This document shows positions 33,713 to 44,199 of a stretch of DNA of 64,000 nt, in pieces; the first letter of the stretch is position 1, and the number at the start of each line of letters is the position of its first letter. Position numbers and translations under genes: made by a program. Source of the stretch: Enterovibrio baiacu (GTDB lineage Bacteria > Pseudomonadota > Gammaproteobacteria > Enterobacterales > Vibrionaceae); contig NZ_SCHN01000008.1 of assembly GCF_004120195.1 (NCBI RefSeq), positions 337,445 through 401,444 of the forward strand, written 5' to 3'. The notes under the pieces were generated by a model. The model ran no database searches, was not told the DNA's origin, and was given only the letters and a program-made list of their open reading frames with translations.

Positions 33713-34930
33713 ATGACTGGAAAACGCAATAAAGTGACCTTCACGAGTGGCGGGTTGGAACTTGCTGGGTTGCTGGAAACCCCTGAACAAAATGTACGTG
33801 GCTATGCCTTATTTGCGCACTGTTTTACCTGTGGCAAAGATGTGGCTGCGGCATCACGCATTTCACGCGCATTGGTCAACATTGGTTTTGCTGTCTTTCG
33901 ATTTGATTTCACCGGCCTTGGTGGCAGTGACGGCGACTTTGAGAACACCAATTTTTCATCGAACGTCGACGACCTTGTTGCGGCGGCGGATTTCTTGCGC
34001 GATAACTATGAAGCCCCGCTGCTGCTTATCGGACACAGCTTGGGTGGTCGCGCGGTGTTGTCTGCAGCGCATCGCATCCCAGAAGTGTCAGCGGTCGCGA
34101 CAATCGGTGCACCTGCGGATGCAGAACATGTGTCGAAGCAATTCGCTGCACACGTTGAAAACATTGATGCAGAAGGGCAGGCGGAAGTGAGTCTTGCAGG
34201 TCGTCCGTTCACCATAAAAAAACAATTCCTTGATGATATTCGTGCAGAGAACGATGACATCGAGAACTTGCGTGTGCCTCTGCTGGTGATGCACTCGCCC
34301 ATCGACAGCATCGTGCTGATCAAAGAAGCGGAAAAAATCTACACCCGTGCCAAACACCCGAAAAGCTTCGTCACCTTGGACACTGCCGATCACCTGCTCA
34401 CCAACAAAGATGATGCGCAATACGTGGCTGAGCTCATTGCAGCGTGGTCGCAACGCTACATCGACAAAGCCTCGCCCATCAAAGAAGCAGAAGCTGGCGT
34501 CACACGCGGCGAAGTGCTGGTGAGTGAGCACAATAAAGCCTTTACGCGCACCATCCAAACTGACCACCACCAGTGGTTTGCTGACGAGCCGATTGATTTT
34601 GGTGGCGACAACCTTGGCCCCGATCCTTACGAACATGTGCTGGCAGGACTGGGTGCGTGTACCTCCATGACCATTCGCATGTATGCCAATCGCAAGAAAC
34701 TCCCGTTGGATGATGTGAAAGTCACCCTGTCCCATAGCCGCCAACACGGCGCGGATTGCGAACACTGCGATGAAGAACATTCGAAAGTCGAAGTCCTCGC
34801 GCGCACCATCGAGCTGGTGGGTGATTTGACGGACGAACAACGTCAGCGCCTGCTGGAAATCGCGGATAAGTGTCCGGTGCATAAAACGCTGGAAAGTAAG
34901 ATCGTGATTACGACGGCGTTGGCGGAGTAG
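33713..34930 (+). CDS. alpha/beta hydrolase - OsmC family fusion protein
   Basis: A 405-residue two-domain protein. Residues 1-255 are an alpha/beta hydrolase with nucleophile elbow [13 protein letters not shown], an acid in MHSPIDSIV and His in DTADHLL. Residues 270-405 are an OsmC/Ohr-like domain with the two redox cysteines in [11 protein letters not shown] and DKCPVHKTL. The OsmC part suggests thiol peroxidase or thioester chemistry, but the joint function is unknown. It lies alone inside the polyamine region between puuB and puuC, with AGGAG before the ATG. Confidence 0.88.
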   Translation: MTGKRNKVTFTSGGLELAGLLETPEQNVRGYALFAHCFTCGKDVAAASRISRALVNIGFAVFRFDFTGLGGSDGDFENTNFSSNVDDLVAAADFLRDNYEAPLLLIGHSLGGRAVLSAAHRIPEVSAVATIGAPADAEHVSKQFAAHVENIDAEGQAEVSLAGRPFTIKKQFLDDIRAENDDIENLRVPLLVMHSPIDSIVLIKEAEKIYTRAKHPKSFVTLDTADHLLTNKDDAQYVAELIAAWSQRYIDKASPIKEAEAGVTRGEVLVSEHNKAFTRTIQTDHHQWFADEPIDFGGDNLGPDPYEHVLAGLGACTSMTIRMYANRKKLPLDDVKVTLSHSRQHGADCEHCDEEHSKVEVLARTIELVGDLTDEQRQRLLEIADKCPVHKTLESKIVITTALAE

Positions 34931-34966
34931 GGGAAGAGCGGGAAGAGCGGGAAGAGCGGGGAGAGC
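34931..34966. repeat. 9-bp purine-rich tandem repeat, GGGAAGAGC x4
   Basis: Three perfect copies of GGGAAGAGC and a fourth with one change begin immediately after the stop codon of the hydrolase-OsmC gene. Confidence 0.9.
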
Positions 34967-35070
34967 AGGAAGCGCCAGATGGCGAGTTGCGAGTGTCGAG
35001 AAAGAGCAGATTAGAGCAAGAGCTGAAAATTAGAACTTGACGGTTATTGTTCGTAACACACACTGAGAGT

Positions 35071-35216
35071 CGTACCTCGTACCTCGTACCTCGTACCTCG
35101 TACCTCGTACCTCGTACCTCGTACCTCGTACCTCGTACCTCGTACCTCGTACCTCGTACCTCGTACCTCGTACCTCGTACCTCGTACCTCGTACCTCGTA
35201 CCTCGTACCTCGTACC
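35071..35216. repeat. 7-bp tandem repeat, CGTACCT x20
   Basis: Twenty perfect copies of CGTACCT (35071-35210) plus six further bases. Each unit holds the palindrome GTAC. It lies between the hydrolase-OsmC gene and the terminator downstream of puuC. No coding role is likely: every minus-strand frame gives the same artificial heptapeptide. Confidence 0.98.
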
Positions 35217-35223
35217 CCCAACA

Positions 35224-35253
35224 AAAACGGGCAGTGAATCCACTGCCCGTTTT
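35224..35253. terminator. bidirectional terminator between convergent genes
   Basis: The stem ACGGGCAGTG/CACTGCCCGT with a 4-base loop has A-runs before and T-runs after it, so it can stop transcription in both directions. It serves puuC (minus) and the convergent hydrolase-OsmC gene. Confidence 0.9.
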
Positions 35254-35278
35254 TATTCTCGTATACTTGCTGTTACCG

Positions 35279-36775
35279 CTACAACGCAATCCACGTTGCT
35301 TTCACTTCCGTGTATTTCTCAAACGCATGGAGTGATTTGTCGCGGCCGTTGCCGGATTGTTTATAACCGCCGAACGGTGCGGTCATGTCGCCGCCGTCGT
35401 AGTGGTTGATCCACACCATGCCAGTACGCAGAGCTTTTGCGGTTTTGTGGGCTTTGCTGATATCGGATGTCCACACTGCAGAGGCTAGACCGTAGTCAGT
35501 GTCGTTGGCAATCGCGATGGCTTGTTCTGGGGTATCAAAGGTAATAACGGAGAGCACTGGGCCGAAGATTTCTTCGCGTGCGATGCTCATGTCATTGTTC
35601 ACGTTATCGAACACGGTAGGTTCAACAAACAAACCGCCAGAGGCTTCCATCACTCTTGTACCACCGCAAACAAGGTTTGCGCCTGCGTCTGTGCCTTTGC
35701 CGATATAGCTCAGCACGGTATCCAATTGCTGTTGATCGACCATGGCACCGACCTGTGTGTCGGGATCGAGCGGGTGTCCAGGTTGCCAGTTCTTCAATGC
35801 GGCAACCACTTTTTCAACAAACACATCTTTGATGGATGCTTCAACGAGAAGGCGAGAGCCCGCGGTGCACACCTCGCCTTGGTTGAAGGCAATGGCAGAG
35901 GCCGCAGATTCTGCTGCTGCATCCAAATCCGGTGCGTCTGCGAACACAATGTTCGGGCTTTTACCCCCCGCTTCTAGCCAAACGCGTTTCATGTTGGATT
36001 CGCCCGCGTAAATCATCAATTGTTTGGCGATGCGTGTTGAACCTGTGAAGACCAAGGTATCGACATCCATGTGCAGCGCGAGCGCTTTGCCTACGGTATG
36101 CCCAAAGCCCGGCAATACGTTTAACACGCCTTTTGGCATGCCAGCGTCTACGGCTAATTGGCCTAAACGCAGCGCGGTAAGCGGCGATTTCTCTGACGGT
36201 TTTAGGATCACGGAATTACCCGAAGCAAGGGCAGGGCCGAGCTTCCAGCACGCCATTAGCATGGGGAAGTTCCAAGGAACAATCGCTGCGACGACACCAA
36301 TGGGTTCACGGGTGACCATGCCGATTTCATTGTGTGGCGTGGGCGCGAGTTCGTCGTAAATCTTGTCGACGGCTTCTCCTGACCAACGGATAGCGCGTGC
36401 TGCGCCATAGACATCGACGGCCTTGGAATAGCGGATAGGTTTACCCATGTCGAGGGTTTCAAGCAGTGCTAATTCGTCACGGTTTTCTTCGATCAATTCC
36501 GCGAAGCGAATAACGACTTTCTTACGTTCTGCTGGAGGAAGCTGAGACCAAGCGCCACTCTCAAAAACCTGGCGTGCGCTGGCGACGGCATTGTTGGCAT
36601 CGTCAGTGTCACAGCTGGCGACATCCGCAAGTAATCGCCCGTCAATGGGACTCAAGCAGGGGAAGGTTTCTCCTGATACAGCATTGACGTACTCACCATC
36701 GATAAAAGCCTGACCGCGAATTTCAAGGCGGTTAGCGTAAGATTCCCAATCATTGCGTGATGATAACGACGACAT
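35279..36775 (-). CDS. puuC: gamma-glutamyl-gamma-aminobutyraldehyde dehydrogenase
   Basis: A 498-residue NAD(P)-dependent aldehyde dehydrogenase. The catalytic Cys lies in FNQGEVCTAGSRLLVE, the general base Glu in LEAGGKSPNIV, and cofactor contacts in IVPWNFPMLMACWKLGPAL and FTGSTRIAKQL. Length and neighbours fit PuuC, which oxidises the PuuB product to gamma-glutamyl-GABA. Broad specificity for aminoaldehydes, including 3-aminopropanal, is common in this family. Confidence 0.9.
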   Translation of the reverse strand: MSSLSSRNDWESYANRLEIRGQAFIDGEYVNAVSGETFPCLSPIDGRLLADVASCDTDDANNAVASARQVFESGAWSQLPPAERKKVVIRFAELIEENRDELALLETLDMGKPIRYSKAVDVYGAARAIRWSGEAVDKIYDELAPTPHNEIGMVTREPIGVVAAIVPWNFPMLMACWKLGPALASGNSVILKPSEKSPLTALRLGQLAVDAGMPKGVLNVLPGFGHTVGKALALHMDVDTLVFTGSTRIAKQLMIYAGESNMKRVWLEAGGKSPNIVFADAPDLDAAAESAASAIAFNQGEVCTAGSRLLVEASIKDVFVEKVVAALKNWQPGHPLDPDTQVGAMVDQQQLDTVLSYIGKGTDAGANLVCGGTRVMEASGGLFVEPTVFDNVNNDMSIAREEIFGPVLSVITFDTPEQAIAIANDTDYGLASAVWTSDISKAHKTAKALRTGMVWINHYDGGDMTAPFGGYKQSGNGRDKSLHAFEKYTEVKATWIAL

Positions 36776-36974
36776 AATTGCCTCTCTAATCCATGTGTTT
36801 AACGCACTCTTTGCTCACTGTGCACCATTTCAAAATATTTTACAATTGGCCTATTTTGTTCAATTTATAATCGATATGGCGTGTTTACTGTTCGTTATAT
36901 TTGACATAGTATTGCAAATATTGCTCGTTCAGCAACAACTCGTTAACAACGTAAAGCGCAAAGGACACCTGATT

Positions 36975-38309
36975 ATGGCAGAGCAGAATCCGAACAATGC
37001 ACATGCACCGTTAGATAACTTCTGGATGCCGTTTACGGCTAACCGTCAATTTAAGTCGACGCCTCGATTGTTAGCGAAAGCCGAAGGCATGTATTACACG
37101 GATGTAGACGGAAATTCAGTGCTTGATGGGACAGCAGGGCTTTGGTGCTGTAATGCAGGACATAGTCGTCGCGAAATTTCGGATGCGGTTAGCCGACAAA
37201 TTTCTGAACTCGATTACGCCCCCACGTTTCAAATGGGTCATCCCCTTCCTTATGAACTTGCCCAGCGTCTCGCGGCACTTTCTCCGGGGGATTTGAACCG
37301 CGTCTTTTTTACCAATTCGGGATCTGAGTCAGGTGATACCGCGCTAAAAATTGCGCTGGCTTATCAGCGTGCAAGAGGCCATGCAAATCGCACCATGTTC
37401 ATTGGTCGTGAGCTGGGTTATCACGGCACGGGGTTTGGCGGCATTTCGGTAGGAGGAATGGTCAACAACCGTAAAGCGTTTAGCAGTCAATTGCTGCCGG
37501 GCGTCGCGCACCTTCCACATACCTTGGACATTGAACGCAATGCCTTTTCTCGCGGCTTGCCTGAACACGGGATCGAGAAAGCGGATGCGTTGGAACAGCT
37601 CATCGCCTTGCATGGCGCAGAAAACATCGCTGCCGTGATGGTGGAGCCCATGTCCGGCTCTGGCGGTGTGGTATTGCCACCGGTGGGATATTTAAAACGC
37701 CTTCGTGAAATCACCACAAAACATGACATCTTGCTGATTTTTGATGAAGTGATCACTGGGTTCGGCCGTGTTGGTGATGCGTTTGCGGCGCAGCGCTGGG
37801 ATGTCACACCTGACATCATTACGACAGCAAAAGCCCTGACAAACGGCGCGATTCCGATGGGCGCTGTGCTTGTCAGTGAACAGATTTATCAGGCATGCAT
37901 GCAAGCCCCAGACGATACCATCGAGCTTTTCCATGGCTACACCTACTCAGGGCACCCCGTTGCGGCTGCCGCCGCGTTGGCAACCCTTGATATCTACCGC
38001 GATGAGAACTTGTTTGCGCGTTCTCGACACATGGAAACAGAGTGGGAAAGCGCGCTGCATTCTCTGGCTGGATTAGATCATGTCATTGATGTGCGAAACA
38101 CGGGGCTTATTGGCTGCGTGCAGTTTGCTCCAAGTGCTCAAGGGGCAGGGAAGCGCGGTTACGAGGTCTTTACACAATGCTTCCAAGATGGCGTTCTCGT
38201 GCGCGCATCGGGCGACATCATTGCGCTGTCACCGCCGCTAATTTTGGAATCTAAACACATCGATCAAATCGTCACGACATTAGAAAAAGCCATTAAATCG
38301 GCATCTTGA
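36975..38309 (+). CDS. omega-amino acid:pyruvate aminotransferase
   Basis: A 444-residue class III PLP aminotransferase. Lysine in [18 protein letters not shown] Asp in [14 protein letters not shown], and [21 protein letters not shown] at the N-terminus is a hallmark of beta-alanine:pyruvate transaminases. It would convert beta-alanine to malonate semialdehyde. The next gene, mmsA, begins 29 bases later and can use that product. It is divergent from puuC across 199 bases, which should hold both promoters. Confidence 0.87.
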   Translation: MAEQNPNNAHAPLDNFWMPFTANRQFKSTPRLLAKAEGMYYTDVDGNSVLDGTAGLWCCNAGHSRREISDAVSRQISELDYAPTFQMGHPLPYELAQRLAALSPGDLNRVFFTNSGSESGDTALKIALAYQRARGHANRTMFIGRELGYHGTGFGGISVGGMVNNRKAFSSQLLPGVAHLPHTLDIERNAFSRGLPEHGIEKADALEQLIALHGAENIAAVMVEPMSGSGGVVLPPVGYLKRLREITTKHDILLIFDEVITGFGRVGDAFAAQRWDVTPDIITTAKALTNGAIPMGAVLVSEQIYQACMQAPDDTIELFHGYTYSGHPVAAAAALATLDIYRDENLFARSRHMETEWESALHSLAGLDHVIDVRNTGLIGCVQFAPSAQGAGKRGYEVFTQCFQDGVLVRASGDIIALSPPLILESKHIDQIVTTLEKAIKSAS

Positions 38310-38338
38310 TTGTGCCTATTGCTGAGGGAAATACGGAC

Positions 38339-39841
38339 ATGACATCAGTAACACACTACATCGACGGTAAATACACTGCCGCGAGCGAGCGAAGCCAATC
38401 ACTCTACAACCCCGCGACAGGGCAAGTGTCCGGAAGCGTATCTCTTGCGTCTGCAAGCGAAACCGCGGATGCAGTGGCGTCGGCAAAAGCGGCATTTCCT
38501 GCTTGGTCTGAAACCCCACCATTAAGACGTGCGCGCGTCATGTTCAAGTTCAAAGCGCTGGTGGAAGAGCACCTTGATGAACTTGCCGCCTTGATCACGC
38601 AAGAGCATGGTAAAGTCATTGATGACGCAAAAGGCGAGCTTACTCGTGGACTCGAAGTGGTGGAATTTGCCTGTGGTATTCCGCACCTTTTAAAAGGCGA
38701 AATGACGGAGCAAATTGGCGCGGGTATTGATGCATGGTCACTCAATCAGCCTTTGGGCGTGGTGGCCGGTATTTCCCCGTTCAACTTTCCCATCATGGTT
38801 CCCATGTGGATGTTTCCTATTGCCATTGCGTGCGGCAATACGTTTGTGATGAAGCCTTCAGAGAAAGATCCGAGTTCGACGTTACGCATTGCAGAATTGC
38901 TCACAGAAGCGGGCTTACCTGATGGTGTGTTTAACGTGGTGAATGGCGACAAAGAAGCGGTGGATGTGCTTTTGACGCATCCAGATGTACAAGCGGTCAG
39001 TTTTGTAGGCTCGACACCCATTGCAGAATACATCTACAGCACAGCCTCTTCGCACGGTAAGCGAGTTCAAGCACTGGGCGGCGCGAAAAACCACATGGTG
39101 GTAATGCCCGATGCGGATATTGATCAAGCGGTTAATGCCTTAATGGGCGCGGCTTATGGCTCTGCGGGAGAGCGTTGCATGGCGATATCTGTGGCGGTCG
39201 CTGTTGGCAATGTTGCTGATGCGCTCATTGACAAATTGACACCGAAAGTTGAAGCGTTACGCGTGGGCAACGGCACTATCGACGGCATGGAAATGGGGCC
39301 TTTGGTCACCGCTGAGCACTTGAAGAAAGTCGAAGGCTACGTGGCACAAGGTGTTCAAGAGGGCGCGACCTTAGTGGTGGATGGGCGTGGCGTGAAGGCG
39401 GAAAGTGCGGACGGTGGGAATGCTGAAGGTTTCTTCCTTGGCGGTTGCTTGTTCGACAATGTCACGCCAGACATGACGGTGTATCGCGACGAAATTTTTG
39501 GCCCTGTGCTCGCGATTGTACGTGTGCCAGATTACGCCACGGCGGTAAAGCTTATCAACGAACATGAGTTTGGCAACGGCACTGCTATCTTCACGCAAAA
39601 CGGCGATGCCGCGAGACAATTCTGTCATGAAATCCAAGTGGGGATGGTGGGCGTGAACGTGCCCATTCCTGTTCCCATGGCGTTTCATAGTTTTGGTGGC
39701 TGGAAGCGCTCTTTGTTCGGCCCGTTGCACATGCATGGCCCTGACGGTGTGAGGTTTTATACGCGACGCAAGGCAATCACGGCGCGTTGGCCAACCGGTA
39801 TTCGTACCAATGCCGATTTCATTATGCCAACCATGAAATAG
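38339..39841 (+). CDS. mmsA: CoA-acylating methylmalonate/malonate-semialdehyde dehydrogenase
   Basis: A 500-residue ALDH-fold enzyme that turns malonate semialdehyde (or methylmalonate semialdehyde) into acetyl-CoA (or propionyl-CoA). The catalytic Cys is in [15 protein letters not shown], and [24 protein letters not shown] is typical of MmsA. GAGGGA precedes the ATG at 38339. With the preceding aminotransferase it completes beta-alanine degradation; valine degradation is an alternative, but no other valine genes are here. Confidence 0.9.
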   Translation: MTSVTHYIDGKYTAASERSQSLYNPATGQVSGSVSLASASETADAVASAKAAFPAWSETPPLRRARVMFKFKALVEEHLDELAALITQEHGKVIDDAKGELTRGLEVVEFACGIPHLLKGEMTEQIGAGIDAWSLNQPLGVVAGISPFNFPIMVPMWMFPIAIACGNTFVMKPSEKDPSSTLRIAELLTEAGLPDGVFNVVNGDKEAVDVLLTHPDVQAVSFVGSTPIAEYIYSTASSHGKRVQALGGAKNHMVVMPDADIDQAVNALMGAAYGSAGERCMAISVAVAVGNVADALIDKLTPKVEALRVGNGTIDGMEMGPLVTAEHLKKVEGYVAQGVQEGATLVVDGRGVKAESADGGNAEGFFLGGCLFDNVTPDMTVYRDEIFGPVLAIVRVPDYATAVKLINEHEFGNGTAIFTQNGDAARQFCHEIQVGMVGVNVPIPVPMAFHSFGGWKRSLFGPLHMHGPDGVRFYTRRKAITARWPTGIRTNADFIMPTMK

Positions 39842-39884
39842 CATTTATGGCGTGAAACAGCGTCTGATACCCGAAATAACGGGG

Positions 39885-39920
39885 AAAAAAAAGGAGCCCA
39901 TCTGATCTGGCTCCTTTTTT
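39885..39920. terminator. bidirectional terminator
   Basis: The stem AAGGAGCC/GGCTCCTT with a 10-base loop is flanked by a run of eight A and a run of T. It lies between mmsA (plus) and the convergent EAL-like gene. Confidence 0.9.
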
Positions 39921-39942
39921 CTCTCTTCTGCTTTCTCGCTTG

Positions 39943-40563
39943 CTATGCGACGTGTTCGGTGACATCGCCGAAGGGAATGCGCTCAGGTTTGCTCAGTTGG
40001 TAACCTTGAAACAGGTCGAAACCCAACTTACGTGCGAGTATCAGTTCTTCAGGGGTTTCTATCTTTTCCGCGAGAAGCAGAAACCCTGTTGTTAATTTGC
40101 AATCCAACACAAAGCGGCTGATGGTCTCAGGGGAAAGCGCGCGAAAATCAAGCTTCACAATGTCTGCCAATGGCAGGAAAGGTCGCCACGCGTCGCACGG
40201 GTTGAAATCATCAAAGGCGATGCGATAACCGCGGTTTTTCAAATCAACCAGAACATCGAACAACACAGTATCAGGCACGCAATTCTCTAGCACTTCTATC
40301 ACCAAATCTTGCGGTGGGTAGTTGAGCGCTGTGCCATTGATCAGGCTTTGATAAGAGAAGTTAACGAAACATGGTTGGCCGTCTGAGACGGTTCGGACAG
40401 AGGTTTTCCCTGAGACAAAGAGGTCATTTAGCACGATCTCAGTGGCATATTCAGCGGCAACGAGAGGAAACGTATCGCAACGACCATCTCTAAAAAGCAA
40501 CTCATAACCAACGAGTTGATTCTGTCGATTGAAAATAGCCTGTCGTGCAATGTTAGAGCTCAT
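39943..40563 (-). CDS. degenerate EAL-domain protein, lacking HDOD part
   Basis: A 206-residue protein that resembles the N-terminal half of YuxH-type EAL-HDOD proteins (ARQAIFNRQNQLVGYELLFRD, FVNFSYQSL, LVIEVLEN, IAFDDFNP, DIVKLDF). The EAL signature is replaced by YELLF and the region that normally carries the metal-binding residues is altered, so cyclic-di-GMP hydrolysis is unlikely. The usual C-terminal HDOD domain is absent: the stop is followed at once by the terminator. It may act as a binding or adaptor protein. Confidence 0.75.
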   Translation of the reverse strand: MSSNIARQAIFNRQNQLVGYELLFRDGRCDTFPLVAAEYATEIVLNDLFVSGKTSVRTVSDGQPCFVNFSYQSLINGTALNYPPQDLVIEVLENCVPDTVLFDVLVDLKNRGYRIAFDDFNPCDAWRPFLPLADIVKLDFRALSPETISRFVLDCKLTTGFLLLAEKIETPEELILARKLGFDLFQGYQLSKPERIPFGDVTEHVA

Positions 40564-40732
40564 ATGAAGCCAAAATGCCTATGAATTAGGGACACCTGAT
40601 AAGTGTATTGGATGTCTTAAAAATGAGAGTGCCAATAAAGACTGATATTTCGCGACGAAAATTAAATCATCAAATTCATACTTTTTTAAACTTGATGAAT
40701 TTGAGGGCATTGAATTTCGAGGGAGTATTCGG

Positions 40733-41455
40733 TTAGAACGACCGTGTTTCCAACTTGCAGCCGTCTTTGGTGCAGGCAAGTACCGAGCCCTGAGTATACC
40801 AATCGCCTAAAACGATTCGTTGCGCGAGATCATTGCCGATTGAGAAGGTATGAATATCTGGACGATGTGTGTGACCATGAATCATCGTCATTACACCTTC
40901 CGATGCCATCACACGTGAGACTTCACCCTGATCAACATCCATGATGTCTTCCGTTTTCTGTTGATTGCTCTCTGTGCTGCCTTTGCGGATCTTACTGCCG
41001 ATGTTCTTGCGGTAAGACAGAGGGAGGCGCATGAATAGCCATTGGGCAAAAGGGTTATGCACTTTTTTCCTATAGCGCTGATACCCTTCATCCTGAATAC
41101 ACAAGGTGTCGCCATGCAGAATCAGGGTGGGTTTTCCGAACAGATCAATCACGGTGTGTTCAGGTAGCAAGGTCATGCCTGACGCTTTTGCGAAACGTTT
41201 GCCGATCATGAAATCGCGGTTGCCATGAATGAAGTAAATGGCCACGCCTTTGTCGGAGAGCACTTTCAGTGCGGCTGCCACCTCGTGATGAAGTGGAACG
41301 TCGTCGTCATCACCTACCCACACTTCAAACAAATCGCCAAGAATATACAAGGCCGACGCATGAGGCGCTTCATCGTTTAAAAAACGGTAAAAACAATCGG
41401 TGATTTCAGGATGAGAGGGGCTGAGATGAAGATCGGATATAAAAAGTACTGTCAT
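40733..41455 (-). CDS. lpxH: UDP-2,3-diacylglucosamine diphosphatase
   Basis: A 240-residue metallophosphoesterase that makes lipid X in lipid A synthesis. All metal-binding motifs are visible: FISDLHLSPSHPE, LGDLFEVWVGDDD, IHGNRDFMIG and IHGHTHRPDIH. It lies downstream of ppiB in the same orientation, as in E. coli. Confidence 0.95.
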   Translation of the reverse strand: MTVLFISDLHLSPSHPEITDCFYRFLNDEAPHASALYILGDLFEVWVGDDDDVPLHHEVAAALKVLSDKGVAIYFIHGNRDFMIGKRFAKASGMTLLPEHTVIDLFGKPTLILHGDTLCIQDEGYQRYRKKVHNPFAQWLFMRLPLSYRKNIGSKIRKGSTESNQQKTEDIMDVDQGEVSRVMASEGVMTMIHGHTHRPDIHTFSIGNDLAQRIVLGDWYTQGSVLACTKDGCKLETRSF

Positions 41456-41464
41456 AGGAAAGAG

Positions 41465-41488
41465 GGCAGCAAGTAACCTTGCTGCCCC
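41465..41488 (-). terminator. hairpin between ppiB and lpxH
   Basis: A perfect 10-bp stem GGGCAGCAAG/CTTGCTGCCC with a 4-base loop. On the minus strand only CTCTTTCC follows, so it is probably a partial terminator that lets some lpxH transcription through. Confidence 0.6.
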
Positions 41489-41496
41489 TCATTGTC

Positions 41497-41994
41497 TTAT
41501 TCTTCGATGGTTACGCTGTTGATCAGCACTTCTTCAACAGGCACGTCTTGGTGAACGTAACCCCATTTGCCCGTTGCAACACCTTTGATCTTGTTAACAA
41601 CGTCCATGCCTTCAACCACTTCACCGAATACACAGTAACCCCAGCCATCCATAGACTCAGACTTGTGGTCTAGGAAAGTGTTGTTACCCACGTTTATGAA
41701 GAATTGTGAACTTGCTGAATGCGGTTCCATCGTACGCGCCATTGCAATGGTACCAATTGTGTTGCTTAGACCATTGTTTGCTTCGTTCTTGATAGATGCG
41801 CCAGTTTCTTTTTCTTCCATGCCAGACGCCATACCGCCGCCTTGGATCATGAAACCGTCGATGACACGGTGGAAAAGCGTGCCGTTGTAGAAACCGTCAC
41901 GGCAGTACTGCATGAAGTTTTCTGACGTGAGTGGCGCTTTTTCAGTGTTAAGTTGGATTTTGATGTCACCAAAATTGGTATGAAGCGTAACCAT
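41497..41994 (-). CDS. ppiB: peptidyl-prolyl cis-trans isomerase B (cyclophilin)
   Basis: A 165-residue cytosolic cyclophilin that catalyses proline isomerisation in protein folding. Family motifs are [26 protein letters not shown] and [12 protein letters not shown]. There is no signal peptide, so it is the cytosolic PpiB type. It is divergent from cysS, the common arrangement in gamma-proteobacteria. Confidence 0.95.
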   Translation of the reverse strand: MVTLHTNFGDIKIQLNTEKAPLTSENFMQYCRDGFYNGTLFHRVIDGFMIQGGGMASGMEEKETGASIKNEANNGLSNTIGTIAMARTMEPHSASSQFFINVGNNTFLDHKSESMDGWGYCVFGEVVEGMDVVNKIKGVATGKWGYVHQDVPVEEVLINSVTIEE

Positions 41995-42310
41995 GTTTTG
42001 TTCCTAATTTAATTAGCTTTTAGCTTAGACGTTTGATTCTATCCCAACGGGCGCGACATTCAACTGATTACGGAGAAAAAGCCTTCCCGATAACGGTGTG
42101 GTCTTCATGTTGCAACGTAATTCTGTCTATTAATCGGCCTATGTCGAAATCAGTGATGGCTTAGATGCTCACAATCAGAGCAAACTGCGCTAAATTCCAT
42201 TGATTTGCACCATCAAATCGAACGCCTAACCACCTTTTGAAACCCAGTGTCTTGAGGTAATATACATCTCTAGTGTTTAGCTAATAATTGTAATGGGTAA
42301 CTCGACAACC
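41995..42310. promoter_or_regulatory. divergent ppiB/cysS intergenic region
   Basis: 316 bases without a gene. It must hold both promoters. I see no terminator, repeat or strong operator-like palindrome. Confidence 0.4.
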
Positions 42311-43699
42311 ATGTTAAAAATCTATAACTCTCTCACCAAACAGAAAGAAGAATTCAAACCGATTGAGCCAGGCAAAGTTGGCATGTATGTGTGTGGGGTT
42401 ACCATTTACGATTTGTGTCACATCGGCCACGGTCGTACTTTCGTGTCTTTTGATGTGGTGTCTCGCTACCTGCGTTTTTTAGGTTTCGACCTGAAGTTTG
42501 TTCGCAACATCACTGACATTGACGACAAGATCATCAAACGTGCTGCTGAAAACGGTGAGAGCTGTGATTCACTGACCAACCGTTTGATTGGCGAAATGCA
42601 TGCGGATTTTGATGCATTGAACATGAAGCGCCCAGACATCGAACCACGCGCGACAGAGTTCATCGCTGAAATCATCGAGCTGGTTGAGCGTCTGATTGAA
42701 CGTGGTTATGCCTACGTTGCATCAAATGGCGACGTGCTGTTTGAAGTGGCGAAATTTGACGATTACGGCAAGTTGTCTCGTCAAGATTTGGATCAGTTGC
42801 AAGCCGGTGCGCGCGTTAACATCGAAGAAGCGAAAAAGAGTCCACTGGATTTTGTATTGTGGAAAATGTCTAAGCCGGGTGAGCCAACATGGGAATCTCC
42901 GTGGGGCGCAGGTCGTCCGGGCTGGCACATTGAATGTTCTGCAATGAACTCAGCGATCCTTGGTAACCATTTCGATATTCACGGTGGCGGTTCAGATTTG
43001 ACTTTCCCACACCATGAAAACGAAATCGCACAATCTTGCTGCGCCCATGATACCCAGTATGTAAATACTTGGATGCACAGCGGCATGGTGATGGTTGACC
43101 GTGAGAAAATGTCAAAATCGCTGGGTAACTTCTTCACCATCCGTGACGTTCTAGGTCATTACGACGCAGAAACTGTGCGTTACTTCTTGATGTCGGGTCA
43201 CTACCGTAGTCAGTTGAACTACAGCGAAGAAAACCTCAAGCAAGCACGTGCTGCCGTTGAGCGTTTGTACACCGCATTACGTGGTCTTGATTTGTCTGTT
43301 GATGCTGAAGGTGGCGATGCATTTGTTGAGCGCTTTAAAGCGGCAATGGATGACGACTTTAATACACCAGAAGCGTATTCCGTACTGTTTGATATGGCGC
43401 GTGAAATCAACCGTCTAAAAGCGGAAGATACCTCTTCTGCTGAGAAGCTGGCTGCACGCATGCGTGAACTGGCTGACGTGCTTGGTTTGTTGGGTCAAGA
43501 GCCTGAAGCTTTCCTTCAAGGAAACGCAGCAGGTGGCGATGATGATGAAGTCGCGAAGATTGAAGGCCTGATCAAAGCGCGTAACGATGCGCGTGCAAGC
43601 AAAGATTGGGCGGCTGCCGATGCAGCGCGAGATGCACTGACCGACATGGGTATTGTGTTAGAAGATGGTGCTGCTGGCACAACCTGGCGTCGCAAGTAA
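42311..43699 (+). CDS. cysS: cysteine-tRNA ligase
   Basis: A 462-residue class I aminoacyl-tRNA synthetase. HIGH motif [17 protein letters not shown] motif [10 protein letters not shown], and zinc ligands in [20 protein letters not shown] and HHENE. The start [18 protein letters not shown] at 42311 matches the family; an ATG six codons earlier (42293) is possible since neither has a strong ribosome site. Confidence 0.95.
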   Translation: MLKIYNSLTKQKEEFKPIEPGKVGMYVCGVTIYDLCHIGHGRTFVSFDVVSRYLRFLGFDLKFVRNITDIDDKIIKRAAENGESCDSLTNRLIGEMHADFDALNMKRPDIEPRATEFIAEIIELVERLIERGYAYVASNGDVLFEVAKFDDYGKLSRQDLDQLQAGARVNIEEAKKSPLDFVLWKMSKPGEPTWESPWGAGRPGWHIECSAMNSAILGNHFDIHGGGSDLTFPHHENEIAQSCCAHDTQYVNTWMHSGMVMVDREKMSKSLGNFFTIRDVLGHYDAETVRYFLMSGHYRSQLNYSEENLKQARAAVERLYTALRGLDLSVDAEGGDAFVERFKAAMDDDFNTPEAYSVLFDMAREINRLKAEDTSSAEKLAARMRELADVLGLLGQEPEAFLQGNAAGGDDDEVAKIEGLIKARNDARASKDWAAADAARDALTDMGIVLEDGAAGTTWRRK

Positions 43700-43724
43700 A
43701 CACGACGGGAACATCGAGAAAAAT

Positions 43725-43751
43725 AAAACGGAGCTTAGGCTCCGTTTTTTT
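43725..43751 (+). terminator. cysS terminator
   Basis: Stem ACGGAGC/GCTCCGT with a 4-base loop, followed by seven or more T, 25 bases after the cysS stop. Confidence 0.9.
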
Positions 43752-44199
43752 ATACCTGTTTTTCATCATGGTGTTTCTAGGGCGCGCATGCCGAGGTGTG
43801 AGCATGCTTTGGGCGCGAAGAGGGAAAAAATGGTCGAGCTCAGTCAAAAGAGAAACATGCTGTTTAAGTAAATTTAACAATTCTATGTCACTAGATATAC
43901 ATGTTTAGAGTCGGTCAAAGTTGGCACTAATTTTAATGTGACAACATATTCATCTGTAACTGTTTGAATTTCTTGGTGTGACTAAAATGCCAGATAATTC
44001 GCGTATAGAAAACATGTCATTTTCTCAAAGATAGAACAAGAAAAAATCCTGCATATCCCATGATGTCGGTAGTCAACGTGAAAGGTTTTTGAGCCCTGTC
44101 TTGTGGTCAGGTGGGGTTCGCCCGATTGAGCTGTACGGAAACTTTTGATGTTGCTCTCTAGGAAAAGAGATTAACGATAAGTCTTTAAGGACAGCAGCA
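43752..44199. promoter_or_regulatory. long untranslated/regulatory region before porin gene
   Basis: About 450 AT-rich bases. Two hairpins lie close to the porin start: CCTG...CAGG at 44095-44111 and GGGG/TTCG/CCC at about 44113-44123. A long structured 5' leader of this kind is common for porins under small-RNA control, but no specific pairing can be shown here. No open frame is convincing. Confidence 0.4.

Noticed and set aside
34908..35289. Three long minus-strand frames and one plus-strand frame across the 7-bp array
   Set aside because: A 7-bp unit without stop codons stays open in every frame and yields the same repeated heptapeptide; there is no start context and it overlaps a terminator.
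44091..44190. Riboswitch before the porin gene
   Set aside because: Two small hairpins are present, but no known riboswitch core can be recognised.
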